Of a DNA stretch of 49,303 bases, positions 18,307-26,333 are shown in pieces. Source of the DNA: Hyphomicrobiales bacterium (GTDB taxonomy: Bacteria; Pseudomonadota; Alphaproteobacteria; Rhizobiales; Rhizobiaceae); contig UCJD01000014.1 in the NCBI GenBank assembly GCA_900472605.1, forward strand, positions 1 through 49,303. The letters run 5' to 3'. The notes under the pieces are model-generated. The model made no database searches. It had not been told where the DNA came from and worked only from the letters and a program-made list of their open reading frames with translations. The stretch's first letter is position 1. The number at the start of each line of letters is the position of its first letter. A program made the position numbers and the translations under genes.

Positions 18307-19542
18307 ATGCGTAAACGAGTAGATCAGACAACAGCCAAGAGCGGCGTTCGCGGCATGCTCCGCTGGGGCTCGTTGGGCGCGGCGGTGCTGGTCTTTTCCA
18401 CCTCTGTCCTGCCGCCCGTTTCGGCCGAAGCCCAGGAACAGCGCTATTATCAGCGCCGCTCGCTCATGGATTTCTTCTTGGGCCGCCGCTACATCGACGA
18501 GGCCCCCCAGGCGCCCGGCCAATACACGCGGCCGCGCGCCGCGCCGCAACGCAAGAAGACAACGCAGCCCAAGGCCGCCGTCTCCACGCCACGCGCGGCA
18601 CCCGTGATCGCGCCGGAAGAAAAGGTCGTGGAGAAGCTCGATAACGCCCAGAAGATCCTTGTTGTCGGCGACTTCCTGGCCGGCGGTCTCGGCGTCGGCA
18701 TGGACGCGGCCTTCCAGGACTCGCCGGGCATCCTCATCGAGACCCATAGCAACGTCGCCTCGGGCCTAGTGCGCGACGACTATTACGACTGGCCGGCGCA
18801 GCTGACGAAATTCATGGACGAGGCCAAGCCCGCCATGGTCGTCGTCATGCTCGGCGCCAACGACCGCCAGCAGATGGTGACCGATGTCGGCAAGGAGAAG
18901 TTCCGCACCGATGGCTGGTACACCGAGTACCAGCGCCGCGTTCTCGCCTTCGGCAAGGCGGTGACGGCAAGAAAGATCCCGCTGCTCTGGGTCGGCCTGC
19001 CCGCCTTCGATTCGCCCTCGATGATGGCCGATGCCGTGCAGATGAACCAGGTCTACCGCAAGCAGGTGGAATCCATCGGCGGCGAGTTCGTCGATATCTG
19101 GGACGGCTTCGTCAGCGAAAGCGGCGACTTCATCGTCACCGGCTCCGACATCAACGGCCAGCAGGTGCGCCTGCGCACCTCAGACGGCATCAACATGACC
19201 GAAGCCGGCCGCCGCAAGGTCGCCTTCTATGTCGAAAAGCCGGCTCGCCGCATCCTCGGCACCCAGGCGAGCCCCGACCTCGTGCGCCTCGACAACAGCG
19301 GCGCGCCGGCGATCGGCCTCTCGTCGAACCCGGCAGACCATACCGATCCGATCGCGCTGTCCGACCCCAACCTCGACGGCGGCACGGCGCTTCTCGGCGG
19401 CGCCGCCATTCCGGTGAGCGCCACGAAATCGCCGCGCGACAAGCTGGTGCAGGACGGCGAGATGGCCAAGCCACCGGCCGGCCGCGTCGACGACTACAGC
19501 CGCCCCGCCGCCAGATCGGCCGCCGAGGTCTCGGTCAAGTAA
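18307..19542 (+). CDS. DUF459 SGNH-hydrolase family protein
   Basis: A secreted protein of 411 residues. The first about 43 residues form a signal peptide with a twin-basic N region and core LGAAVLVFSTSVLPPVSA. A Pro/Arg-rich linker follows, then the SGNH-like domain (about residues 115-310) with VVGDFLAGGLGVGM in place of the classic GDS block, VVVMLGANDRQQMV as block III, and a late IWDGFVSESGDF then SDGINMTEAG, where the final histidine of SGNH enzymes would be expected. The nucleophile and histidine positions look degenerate, so esterase activity is uncertain. It lies directly after a transglycosylase, hinting at a role in acyl or peptidoglycan decoration of the cell wall. Confidence 0.85.
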   Translation: MRKRVDQTTAKSGVRGMLRWGSLGAAVLVFSTSVLPPVSAEAQEQRYYQRRSLMDFFLGRRYIDEAPQAPGQYTRPRAAPQRKKTTQPKAAVSTPRAAPVIAPEEKVVEKLDNAQKILVVGDFLAGGLGVGMDAAFQDSPGILIETHSNVASGLVRDDYYDWPAQLTKFMDEAKPAMVVVMLGANDRQQMVTDVGKEKFRTDGWYTEYQRRVLAFGKAVTARKIPLLWVGLPAFDSPSMMADAVQMNQVYRKQVESIGGEFVDIWDGFVSESGDFIVTGSDINGQQVRLRTSDGINMTEAGRRKVAFYVEKPARRILGTQASPDLVRLDNSGAPAIGLSSNPADHTDPIALSDPNLDGGTALLGGAAIPVSATKSPRDKLVQDGEMAKPPAGRVDDYSRPAARSAAEVSVK

Positions 19543-19563
19543 CGCCACACGCACTAGGTTCCC

Positions 19564-20469
19564 TCAAGACGCCGACGCCATCTCGGCATCCTGATGCACG
19601 GCATCGATCAGGAAATCGAGCACGGTGCGCACCCGCAGCGGGATATTGCGGCGCGAGGGGTAGACGACGTTGATCGGCAGCCTCGATGCCGGAAACGCAG
19701 GCATCAGCTTCACCAGCCTGCCGGCCTCGACATCCGCTCCGACCAGAATATGCGAGAGAACGGCAAGGCCGCTTCCGGCAAGCACGGCGCGATGGACGGC
19801 AACCGAATTGTTGGCCGTCAGGCGCGGTGATATCCGCACTTGCATTTCTTCCGCACCATTCGAGAAGCTCCAGACACGGCTCTCGCCGGCGCGACTGTAG
19901 CAGACGCACTCATGCGTGGAGATCGCTTCGGGCGTGTCGGGCGCACCGCGCATCTCCAGATAAGAGGGAGCGGCAACGAGAAAGGCGGTCGTCCAGCCGA
20001 TCCGCCGACAGATCAGGCTGCCATCCGAGACCGCGCCGAGACGGACCTCGAGATCGATCCCTTCGCCGACCAGATCGGACGGTTCCTCGCGAAAGATCAT
20101 TTCCACCGCCATCGCCGGATGGCTGCGCAACAGCTCAGGCAGCCGATCGCTCATGTAGATGCCGAGCGGCGCCGGGAGACTGATCCGCACCTTGCCGGAC
20201 ACTGTTCCGCTCTCTCCGCAGCTCGCCTCTCCCAGCGCATCCACCGCATCGACGACCTTGCGCGCCATCGGGATCATCTGCTCACCCTCTGCCGTGACCG
20301 CCAGCGCGCTGGTCGAGCGGTGCAGCAGCCGCGTATTCAGATGCGCCTCCAGCGCCGAGACCTGCCGAGACACCGCCGGCTGCGTCAGCCCGAGGTCGAC
20401 CGCCGCCGCCGAAAACGACCCCGTCTCCGCCACTCGCAGGAACGTCCTCAATGCCGAGACGATATCCAT
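19564..20469 (-). CDS. LysR family transcriptional regulator
   Basis: A 301-residue LysR-type regulator. The N-terminal winged helix-turn-helix shows FLRVAETGSFSAAAVDLGLTQPAVSRQVSALE, and the effector-binding half begins with KVRISLPAPLGIYMSDRLPELL. Substrate contacts cannot be predicted. It is divergent from the AhpD-like operon that starts at 20599. The gap holds a short palindrome ATAAG-C-CTTAT at 20494-20504 that could be its own operator, as well as the Rrf2-type sites at 20546-20583. It resembles the AaeR/DhcR-like group of oxidoreductase-linked LysR proteins, but I cannot name an effector. Confidence 0.88.
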   Translation of the reverse strand: MDIVSALRTFLRVAETGSFSAAAVDLGLTQPAVSRQVSALEAHLNTRLLHRSTSALAVTAEGEQMIPMARKVVDAVDALGEASCGESGTVSGKVRISLPAPLGIYMSDRLPELLRSHPAMAVEMIFREEPSDLVGEGIDLEVRLGAVSDGSLICRRIGWTTAFLVAAPSYLEMRGAPDTPEAISTHECVCYSRAGESRVWSFSNGAEEMQVRISPRLTANNSVAVHRAVLAGSGLAVLSHILVGADVEAGRLVKLMPAFPASRLPINVVYPSRRNIPLRVRTVLDFLIDAVHQDAEMASAS

Positions 20470-20545
20470 GTCCGCACCCCCATACGTTTCGACATAAGCC
20501 TTATACCCGCACCTTAGGCGGGAAGAGCTTTACTGTCCAGCCATT

Positions 20546-20583
20546 AAGGATATTGTATATCCATAAGGACAACAAATGTCCTT
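20546..20583. promoter_or_regulatory. Two abutting 19-bp palindromes, proposed Rrf2 operators
   Basis: Two 19-bp sites lie end to end: AAGGATA-N5-TATCCAT (20546-20564) and AAGGACA-N5-TGTCCTT (20565-20583). The second is a perfect 7-bp inverted repeat; the first has one mismatch in the outer arm and a perfect GGATAT-N3-ATATCC core. They end 15 bases before the ATG of the AhpD-like gene. A third copy with the same geometry lies at 23972-23990 in front of the Rrf2 regulator, which is why I assign them to that protein. Confidence 0.72.
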
Positions 20584-20598
20584 GATAGGAGAAAGACA

Positions 20599-21078
20599 AT
20601 GACACAGCGCCTCAACTACGCACAGCAATCGCCAGAGTTCTTCAAGAAGATCTCTGACCTCAGCATGTCCCTGAAAGACAGCACCATCGAGCTGAAGATC
20701 CGCGACCTCGTCAACATCCGCGCCTCGCAGATGAACGGCTGCGCCTTCTGCCTCGACATGCATGTCAAGGAAGCCAAGATCCACGGCGAAAGCGAACTGC
20801 GCCTCTACCATGTCGCCATCTGGCGCGAATCCAACCTCTTCGTTCCCCGCGAACGTGCGGCCCTTGCCTGGACCGAAGCCCTGACGAAGCTTCCCGAAGG
20901 CGGCGTTCCCGACGAGCTTTACGAGCGCGTCCGTGGCCAGCTCTCGGAAAAGGAAATTTCCGACCTGACCTTCTCGATCACCACGATCAACGCCTGGAAC
21001 CGCATCAGCATCGCCTTCAAGGCCGTGCCCGGTTCGGCCGACAAGCTCTACGGCCTCGACAAGGCCGGCCTGAACTAA
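20599..21078 (+). CDS. AhpD-like carboxymuconolactone decarboxylase family protein
   Basis: A 159-residue helical protein of the CMD/AhpD-like family. It has the redox motif CAFC at residues 48-51 followed by His55 (CxxC-x3-H), preceded by KIRDLVNIRASQMNG, which is the usual peroxidase-related subgroup rather than the true muconolactone decarboxylases. A thiol-dependent peroxidase or reductase role is likely. It is first in a four-gene operon with an NmrA-like oxidoreductase, a cupin and an MscS channel. TAGGAG (20586-20591) is well placed for the ATG at 20599. Two proposed Rrf2 sites lie immediately upstream, so expression probably responds to a redox or nitrosative signal. Confidence 0.9.
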   Translation: MTQRLNYAQQSPEFFKKISDLSMSLKDSTIELKIRDLVNIRASQMNGCAFCLDMHVKEAKIHGESELRLYHVAIWRESNLFVPRERAALAWTEALTKLPEGGVPDELYERVRGQLSEKEISDLTFSITTINAWNRISIAFKAVPGSADKLYGLDKAGLN

Positions 21079-21153
21079 AGTATCTCATCTCATCCATCCA
21101 CATCGTTGACCAAGACAACGCGGCACACAGCTGTCCGCGAACGGAGAAGTCTT

Positions 21154-21906
21154 ATGAAAATCGTCATCATCGGCGGAACCGGCCTTATCGGTTCGAAGAC
21201 GGTCCAGCGGCTGCGCGACAAGGGTCACGAGGTGATCGCCGCCTCGCCCAACACCGGCGTCAACACCATCACCGGCGAGGGCCTGAACGAGGCGTTGGCG
21301 GGCGCAGAGGTGGTGATCGACCTCGCCAACTCGCCATCCTTCGAGGACAAGGCGGTGCTGGAGTTCTTCGAAATCTCCGGCCGCAACCTGATCGCGGCCG
21401 AAAAGACCGCGGGCGTCAAACATCACATCGCGCTGTCGGTCGTCGGCACCGAACGCCTTCAGGAAAGCGGCTATTTCAGCGGCAAGCTTGCCCAGGAGAA
21501 GCTGATCAAGACAGGCGGGATCCCCTACACGATCGTCCATTCGACGCAGTTCATGGAGTTCCTTAGCGGCATCGCTCAGTCGGGCACCTCAGGCAACGTC
21601 GTCCGCCTGTCGCCGGCTTACGTGCAGCCGATCGCTTCCGACGACGTCGCCGATGCCATGGCCGACGTGGCGCTGGCCGCCCCCGTCAACGGCACCATCG
21701 AGATCGCGGGACCCGAGAGATCGCGCCTCAGCGATCTCGTCGCCCGCTATCTCGCGGCCACCAGCGACAGTCGCACGGTCGAGGCCGATCCCGAAGCCCG
21801 CTACTTCGGCGCCCGCCTCGATGACGGTTCGCTGGTCTCGGACAACAATCCACGCCTCGGCCGCATCGGCTTCGACCAATGGTTCGCGACAGCGCCGCGC
21901 AAGTGA
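21154..21906 (+). CDS. NmrA-like NAD(P)-binding SDR family protein
   Basis: A 250-residue atypical short-chain dehydrogenase. The N-terminal Rossmann motif IIGGTGLIGSKTVQRL binds NAD(P). The body follows the NmrA/SDR_a5 pattern (GAEVVIDLANSPSFED, HHIALSVVGTERL, YTIVHSTQFMEF) with no classic YxxxK in the usual place, so it may sense or bind a nucleotide rather than reduce a substrate. The ATG at 21154 follows GGAGAAG and gives the correct Rossmann start; an upstream reading from 21106 is rejected. It lies 75 bases after the AhpD-like gene and 31 bases before the cupin, in one operon. Confidence 0.87.
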   Translation: MKIVIIGGTGLIGSKTVQRLRDKGHEVIAASPNTGVNTITGEGLNEALAGAEVVIDLANSPSFEDKAVLEFFEISGRNLIAAEKTAGVKHHIALSVVGTERLQESGYFSGKLAQEKLIKTGGIPYTIVHSTQFMEFLSGIAQSGTSGNVVRLSPAYVQPIASDDVADAMADVALAAPVNGTIEIAGPERSRLSDLVARYLAATSDSRTVEADPEARYFGARLDDGSLVSDNNPRLGRIGFDQWFATAPRK

Positions 21907-21937
21907 AGCGCAGCAACCCAATCAAAGGAATAGGGAC

Positions 21938-22360
21938 ATGATCAAGACAATCATCACCACAGTCGCCGTCGCCGCCATGATGGCGGGCGCCGCCCTGGCC
22001 CACGACACCGCCGCCGGCAAGGCCTCGAAGGTCTCCGTCGTCTACGAACATGAGCTGCCGAACGTGCCCGGCAAGAGCATCAAGGGCATTCTCGTCGAAT
22101 ACGGTCCGGGCGGCTTTTCGGAAGCCCACACCCATCCGACATCCGCCTTCATCTATGCCACGGTGCTGGAAGGATCGATCCGCAGCCAGGTCAATGACGG
22201 TCCGGTCAAGGTCTACCAGGCCGGAGAAAGCTTCTCCGAACTGCCGGGCGATCGCCACGGCGTCAGCGAGAACGGCAGCAAGACCAAGCGGGCAAAACTG
22301 CTGGCCGTCTTCGTGGTCGATACGAACCAGAAAGAGCTTACCTTCCCGATCACCAAGTAG
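21938..22360 (+). CDS. Secreted cupin domain protein
   Basis: A 140-residue single-domain cupin with an N-terminal signal peptide (core TTVAVAAMMAGAALA, cleavage before HDT). The metal-binding motif 1 is visible as the EAHTHPTSAFIYATVLEG block (two His and a downstream Glu) and motif 2 as FSELPGDRHGVSENG with its His. The metal and substrate are unknown; similar proteins are annotated as cupins next to AhpD-like and NmrA-like genes. AGGAA and GGGAC precede the ATG at 21938; a longer reading from 21653 is inside the upstream gene. It is the third gene of the operon and the only predicted periplasmic member. Confidence 0.88.
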   Translation: MIKTIITTVAVAAMMAGAALAHDTAAGKASKVSVVYEHELPNVPGKSIKGILVEYGPGGFSEAHTHPTSAFIYATVLEGSIRSQVNDGPVKVYQAGESFSELPGDRHGVSENGSKTKRAKLLAVFVVDTNQKELTFPITK

Positions 22361-22434
22361 GGATAGCCAAGGCCGGGCGCCCCACGGCGCCCGGCCGACC
22401 GCGAATGCACACGCCCCGAACGGGAGGCACCGCC

Positions 22435-23463
22435 ATGTTCGCCGATCATCTCTCGCTGCCGCTGGTTCTGCTCAATCTGCTGGGGCTGTCGGGCATCCTC
22501 GTCTGGCACCTGCAGGGCCGCGACCGGCCGACGGCACGCCTCGTCGTGCAGATCCTGTTCTTCGCCGCCATGACGGCTGCGCTCGTCTCCAGCGGAATCA
22601 TGCCGCACCGCGTCGCGCAATCGGAGCTCAGCGGCGGCGCCACGGCGCTCGGAACCTCGGCGCGCGTTCTCTGGTGGGTGCATCTTGCCTGGGCCACGAT
22701 CGGCTTCGTGCGCATCTACATCGTGCTCGACCGCCGGCCCCGTGAAGCCCGCCTGATCCAGGACCTGATCGTCGCCGGCGTCTATCTCGGCGTGACGCTC
22801 GCCATCATCGGCTTCGTCTTCGGCGTGCCGGTCGGCACCCTGGTCGCGACGTCAGGCGTCGTCGCCATCATTCTCGGCCTTGCGCTGCAGAACACGCTGG
22901 GCGACCTTTTCTCCGGCATCGCGCTGACCCTCGGCCGCCCCTTTTCGATCGGCGACTGGATCCAGCTGGCTGACGGGACGGAAGGCCGGGTGGTGGAAAA
23001 CAACTGGCGCTCCACCCAGGTGCTGACCCCGGCGCACAATGTCGTGGTTCTCCCCAACAGCGTGCTCGCCAAGGTCGGCCTCACCAATCTGACCCGTCCC
23101 GACGAAACACACCTGATCATCCTCGTCGTGCGCATCGCCGCGCAGCATCGGCCGGGCGATGTCGAAAAGGTCATGCGCGCCGCGCTGCAGGGCTGCGGCT
23201 GCATCGTTCAGGACCCGCCGCCCAACGTCGCGCTTAAGGCGATCGACGCCATCGCCATCGAGGCCGAACTACAATTCCGGGTGACAACGCCAGCCAACCG
23301 AACCCCAGCGCGCAACGAGGTGATCGACGTGATCTATAGCAGCTGCGCGGAAAACGGCCTGTCATTCGCCCCGCCGGCGCAGAGCTATCTCAACATCACG
23401 CCCGGCACCGCCGTCGATCGGCGCGCCCTGCCCGCGGTCGCGAAATCAGCCGGCGCGCTTTAG
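22435..23463 (+). CDS. MscS-type mechanosensitive channel
   Basis: A 342-residue channel of the small-conductance mechanosensitive family. Three or four N-terminal membrane helices (about residues 5-110) precede the pore region, where GTLVATSGVVAIILGLALQN and then NTLGDLFSGIAL match the Gly/Ala-packed TM3, followed by RPFSIGDWIQL and the beta domain (NNWRSTQVLTP, VVLPNSVLAK). The ATG at 22435 has GGGAGG seven bases upstream. It is the last gene of the AhpD-like operon and overlaps the end of the convergent Rrf2 gene by 18 bases. A ligand-gated or osmotic role cannot be chosen from sequence. Confidence 0.9.
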   Translation: MFADHLSLPLVLLNLLGLSGILVWHLQGRDRPTARLVVQILFFAAMTAALVSSGIMPHRVAQSELSGGATALGTSARVLWWVHLAWATIGFVRIYIVLDRRPREARLIQDLIVAGVYLGVTLAIIGFVFGVPVGTLVATSGVVAIILGLALQNTLGDLFSGIALTLGRPFSIGDWIQLADGTEGRVVENNWRSTQVLTPAHNVVVLPNSVLAKVGLTNLTRPDETHLIILVVRIAAQHRPGDVEKVMRAALQGCGCIVQDPPPNVALKAIDAIAIEAELQFRVTTPANRTPARNEVIDVIYSSCAENGLSFAPPAQSYLNITPGTAVDRRALPAVAKSAGAL

Positions 23464-23934
23464 CACCCAGGCAAAGGTCCCGCTCCAGATATCCGGCGGG
23501 ATTTCCTGCGACAGCGTCTGCCCGAGATCGGCCATCGTCACTGCGCGCAGCGTGTTCCGCCAGGCCTCATCGGCCTGCCACATCACCCGCGCCACCGCGC
23601 AGGGGCCGGTGTCGCAAAAGCCCTTCGGACGACAGGGATTGTTGGCGCGAATATTGTTGCACACAAACGTCCGTCCGCTGCCCTCGACCGCCTCGACGAT
23701 ATCGAGGAACGTGACCTCTGAAGGCGGCCGCGCCAGCCGGTATCCGCCGGACGGACCAAGCGTCGTATGCACGAGGCCTGCCTGCGACAGGCTCTGCAGC
23801 GCCTTGGAGAGATATTCCTTCGGCAAGCCGTGAAGCTCGGCCAGCGCCTTTGTAGAGAGATAGCGGCCCTCAGGCAGACCGGAAAGGATGGCGCAACAAT
23901 GAAGTGCCCATTCGACTTGGCTTTTCAGGATCAT
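23446..23934 (-). CDS. Rrf2 family transcriptional regulator
   Basis: A 162-residue winged-helix regulator. The N-terminal HTH reads from LSTKALAELHGLPKEYLSKALQSL, and the wing has TTLGPSGGYRLARPP, both typical of Rrf2. Four cysteines at 92, 101, 107 and 112 (C-x8-C-x5-C-x4-C) could hold an iron-sulfur cluster or act as a thiol switch. The spacing differs from IscR and NsrR and from RirA-type iron regulators. A 19-bp palindrome at 23972-23990, just upstream, matches two sites in front of the convergent AhpD-like operon, so I infer that it represses both itself and that operon. The signal is unknown; redox or nitrosative stress fits the family. Confidence 0.9.
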   Translation of the reverse strand: MILKSQVEWALHCCAILSGLPEGRYLSTKALAELHGLPKEYLSKALQSLSQAGLVHTTLGPSGGYRLARPPSEVTFLDIVEAVEGSGRTFVCNNIRANNPCRPKGFCDTGPCAVARVMWQADEAWRNTLRAVTMADLGQTLSQEIPPDIWSGTFAWVLKRAG

Positions 23935-23971
23935 GGATTCATTCCGGGGCCGATACCGATCGACGTCTATT

Positions 23972-23990
23972 AAGGATACAAGATATCCCT
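23972..23990. promoter_or_regulatory. Proposed Rrf2 operator upstream of the Rrf2 gene
   Basis: AAGGATA-N5-TATCCCT, the same 19-bp geometry as the pair at 20546-20583 and with the same ATTAAGGATA flank, lies 38 bases before the Rrf2 start. This fits autoregulation. The nearest alternative target, the LysE gene, reads away on the same strand with its 3' end here. Confidence 0.7.
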
Positions 23991-24047
23991 ATTTAAAACC
24001 GTTGTAAACTCCCGGCTTTTCGTTCCCCGATCGATATCGCAGGCTGG

Positions 24048-24680
24048 CTAGTTCCGCTGCAGCGCCAGATGCGCCCCAAGCCCGACCAGCATCGCCCCGC
24101 CCGCGCGCTGCACCAGCCGCTGCGCGGAACCGGATCTGCGAAGCCTCGAGACGATCGCCCCCGCCAGCATCACGCAGACGATATCGACCGAGGAAAAGAT
24201 GACATTGACGATGGTGCCGAGCACCACGAACTGCAGCCACACGGGAAAGCCTGCTGCCGGATCGATGAACTGCGGCAGGAACGCCAGGAAGAATATCGCC
24301 GTCTTCGGGTTCAGCACCTCGATCGAGATACTCTCGAAGAACGCGCGCCGGCCGGATTTCGGATCGATGGCGGCAAGCGCCGCGTCGCCTTGGCCCCTGG
24401 CGCGAAACAGCGAAATGCCGAGCCAGACCAGATAGGCCGCGCCGACGAGCTTGACCGCCATGTAGAGAACCGGCACCGCATGAAAGATGATCGACAGGCC
24501 GGCCGCCGCGGCGACCACGTGAACATAGCAGCCCAGATGAATCCCGAGCGTCGCCATGAACCCGGCCCGCCGTCCCCGCGCCAGGGTCTGGGCGGCGGCG
24601 TAAAGCATGGCCGGTCCAGGAATATAGGCGAAGAGCGCGGTGGTGATGAAGAAGGTGACCAGCAGTTCTGTCGATGGCAT
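24048..24680 (-). CDS. LysE/RhtB family amino acid exporter
   Basis: A 210-residue inner-membrane protein with about six hydrophobic helices. The family signature is visible near the N terminus as FAYIPGPAMLYAAAQTLARGRRAGFMATLG (positions 24538-24627), and the second half carries SIEVLNPKTAIFFLAFLPQF. Members export amino acids, homoserine lactones or related compounds; the substrate here cannot be inferred. It stands alone between the Rrf2 regulator and gltD, on the same strand as both, with 146 bases before it. Confidence 0.9.
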   Translation of the reverse strand: MPSTELLVTFFITTALFAYIPGPAMLYAAAQTLARGRRAGFMATLGIHLGCYVHVVAAAAGLSIIFHAVPVLYMAVKLVGAAYLVWLGISLFRARGQGDAALAAIDPKSGRRAFFESISIEVLNPKTAIFFLAFLPQFIDPAAGFPVWLQFVVLGTIVNVIFSSVDIVCVMLAGAIVSRLRRSGSAQRLVQRAGGAMLVGLGAHLALQRN

Positions 24681-24826
24681 CGCGTCTTCCCTTTGTCGCG
24701 CGGATCAACGGCACCATAGATCGCCGCACAAAGTTTCGCCATGCCGCTATCGCATCTCGCTCAACGCAAAAACGCGGGGCTGCATCAAGCCGCCCCGCGT
24801 TCCGTATTGATCGACAGCTCCGTGTC

Positions 24827-26281
24827 TTACCGCGGCAGGACCGTCGAGCCCATGATCGCTTCGTCGATGGCGCGCGCTGCCTGGCGTCCCTCGCGGATCG
24901 CCCAGACCACCAGCGACTGGCCGCGGCGCACGTCGCCGGCGGTCCAGAACTTGTCGATAGAGGTCTTGTAATCCTTGTCGTTGGCAACGACGTTGGTCGA
25001 GCCGCGGCGGTCGGTGTTAAGCGTCAGCTTGCCGTCGAGTTCCTTCAGCACGCTCGTGGTGAACGGGCCGCTGAAGCCGATGGCGATGAAGGCGAGATCG
25101 GCCTTGATGATGAACTCCGTGCCGGCGATCGGCTTGCGGCGCTCGTCGACTTCGCAGCACTTGACGCCTGTCAGCACGCCGTCTTCGCCGATGAATTCGA
25201 GCGTCGCCACCTGGAATTCACGAACGGCGCCTTCGGCCTGGCTGGAGGAGGTGCGCATCTTGGTGGCCCAGAACGGCCAGACGGCGAGCTTATCTTCCTT
25301 CTCCGGCGGCTGCGGGCGAATGTCGAGCTGGGTGACCTTCACGGCCCCCTGGCGGAACGCCGTGCCGACGCAGTCCGACGCGGTGTCACCACCGCCGACG
25401 ACGACGACATGCTTGGCGCCAGCGAGGATCGGATCCGACGCCCAGCCGACGCTATCGATGTTCTCGCGGCCGACACGCTTGTTCTGCTGCACAAGGTAAG
25501 GCATCGCGTCATGCACACCGGCGAGATCGGCGCCGGGAATACCGGCTTCGCGCGGCGTTTCGGATCCGCCGCAATAAAGCACGGCGTCATGCTCGGCGAT
25601 AAGCTGCTCGACCTTCAGATCGACGCCGACATTGACGCCGTAGTGGAAGGTGACACCCTCGCCGGAAATCTGCTCGACGCGGCGATCGATGAAGTTCTTC
25701 TCCATCTTGAAGTCGGGAATGCCGTAGCGCAGCAGGCCACCGGCCTTGCTCTCGCGCTCGTAGACATGCACCTCGTGCCCGGCGCGGCCGAGCTGCTGGG
25801 CAGCCGCCATGCCGGCAGGCCCGGAACCGATGATCGCCACTTTCTTGCCGGTGCGCACGGCGGCCGGCTGCGGCCGGATGAAGCCGAGCTCATAGGCCTT
25901 GTCGGCGATCGCCTGCTCGACGGTCTTGATGGCGACGGGCGCATCCTCGAGGTTCAGCGTGCACGCCTCCTCGCAAGGTGCCGGACAGACGCGACCGGTG
26001 AATTCGGGGAAGTTGTTGGTGGAATGCAGGTTCTGGATCGCTGCTTCCCAGTTGTTGTTGTAGACCAGATCGTTCCAGTCGGGGATCTGGTTGTGCACGG
26101 GACAGCCGGTCGGGCCATGGCAATAGGGAATGCCACAGTCCATGCAGCGGGCAGCCTGTTTCTGCACTTCCGGGTCCGACATCGGGATCGTGAACTCACG
26201 GAAATGCCGGATACGATCCGACGCCGGCTGGTACTTCGCCACCTGCCGGTCGATTTCCAGAAACCCTGTTACCTTACCCAT
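24827..26281 (-). CDS. gltD: Glutamate synthase small subunit
   Basis: The flavin and iron-sulfur subunit of NADPH-glutamate synthase. It oxidises NADPH and passes electrons to GltB for the glutamine plus 2-oxoglutarate reaction. The 484-residue length is normal. The N-terminal 4Fe-4S region shows CMDCGIPYCHG, CPVHN and CPAPCEEAC. Two Rossmann motifs follow: IGSGPAGMAAAQQLGRAGHEV for FAD and VVGGGDTASDCVGTAFRQGA for NADPH. The ATG at 26281 (protein MGKVTGFLE) is the usual start and has AAGGGAAG upstream; an in-frame ATG at 26305 with AGAGG is the alternative. It lies downstream of gltB with a small gene between them. Confidence 0.95.
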   Translation of the reverse strand: MGKVTGFLEIDRQVAKYQPASDRIRHFREFTIPMSDPEVQKQAARCMDCGIPYCHGPTGCPVHNQIPDWNDLVYNNNWEAAIQNLHSTNNFPEFTGRVCPAPCEEACTLNLEDAPVAIKTVEQAIADKAYELGFIRPQPAAVRTGKKVAIIGSGPAGMAAAQQLGRAGHEVHVYERESKAGGLLRYGIPDFKMEKNFIDRRVEQISGEGVTFHYGVNVGVDLKVEQLIAEHDAVLYCGGSETPREAGIPGADLAGVHDAMPYLVQQNKRVGRENIDSVGWASDPILAGAKHVVVVGGGDTASDCVGTAFRQGAVKVTQLDIRPQPPEKEDKLAVWPFWATKMRTSSSQAEGAVREFQVATLEFIGEDGVLTGVKCCEVDERRKPIAGTEFIIKADLAFIAIGFSGPFTTSVLKELDGKLTLNTDRRGSTNVVANDKDYKTSIDKFWTAGDVRRGQSLVVWAIREGRQAARAIDEAIMGSTVLPR

Positions 26282-26333
26282 GCTGCTGTCTTCCCTTACA
26301 CTCATGACCGCCTCTTTCGTCAGCGCAGCCAGT

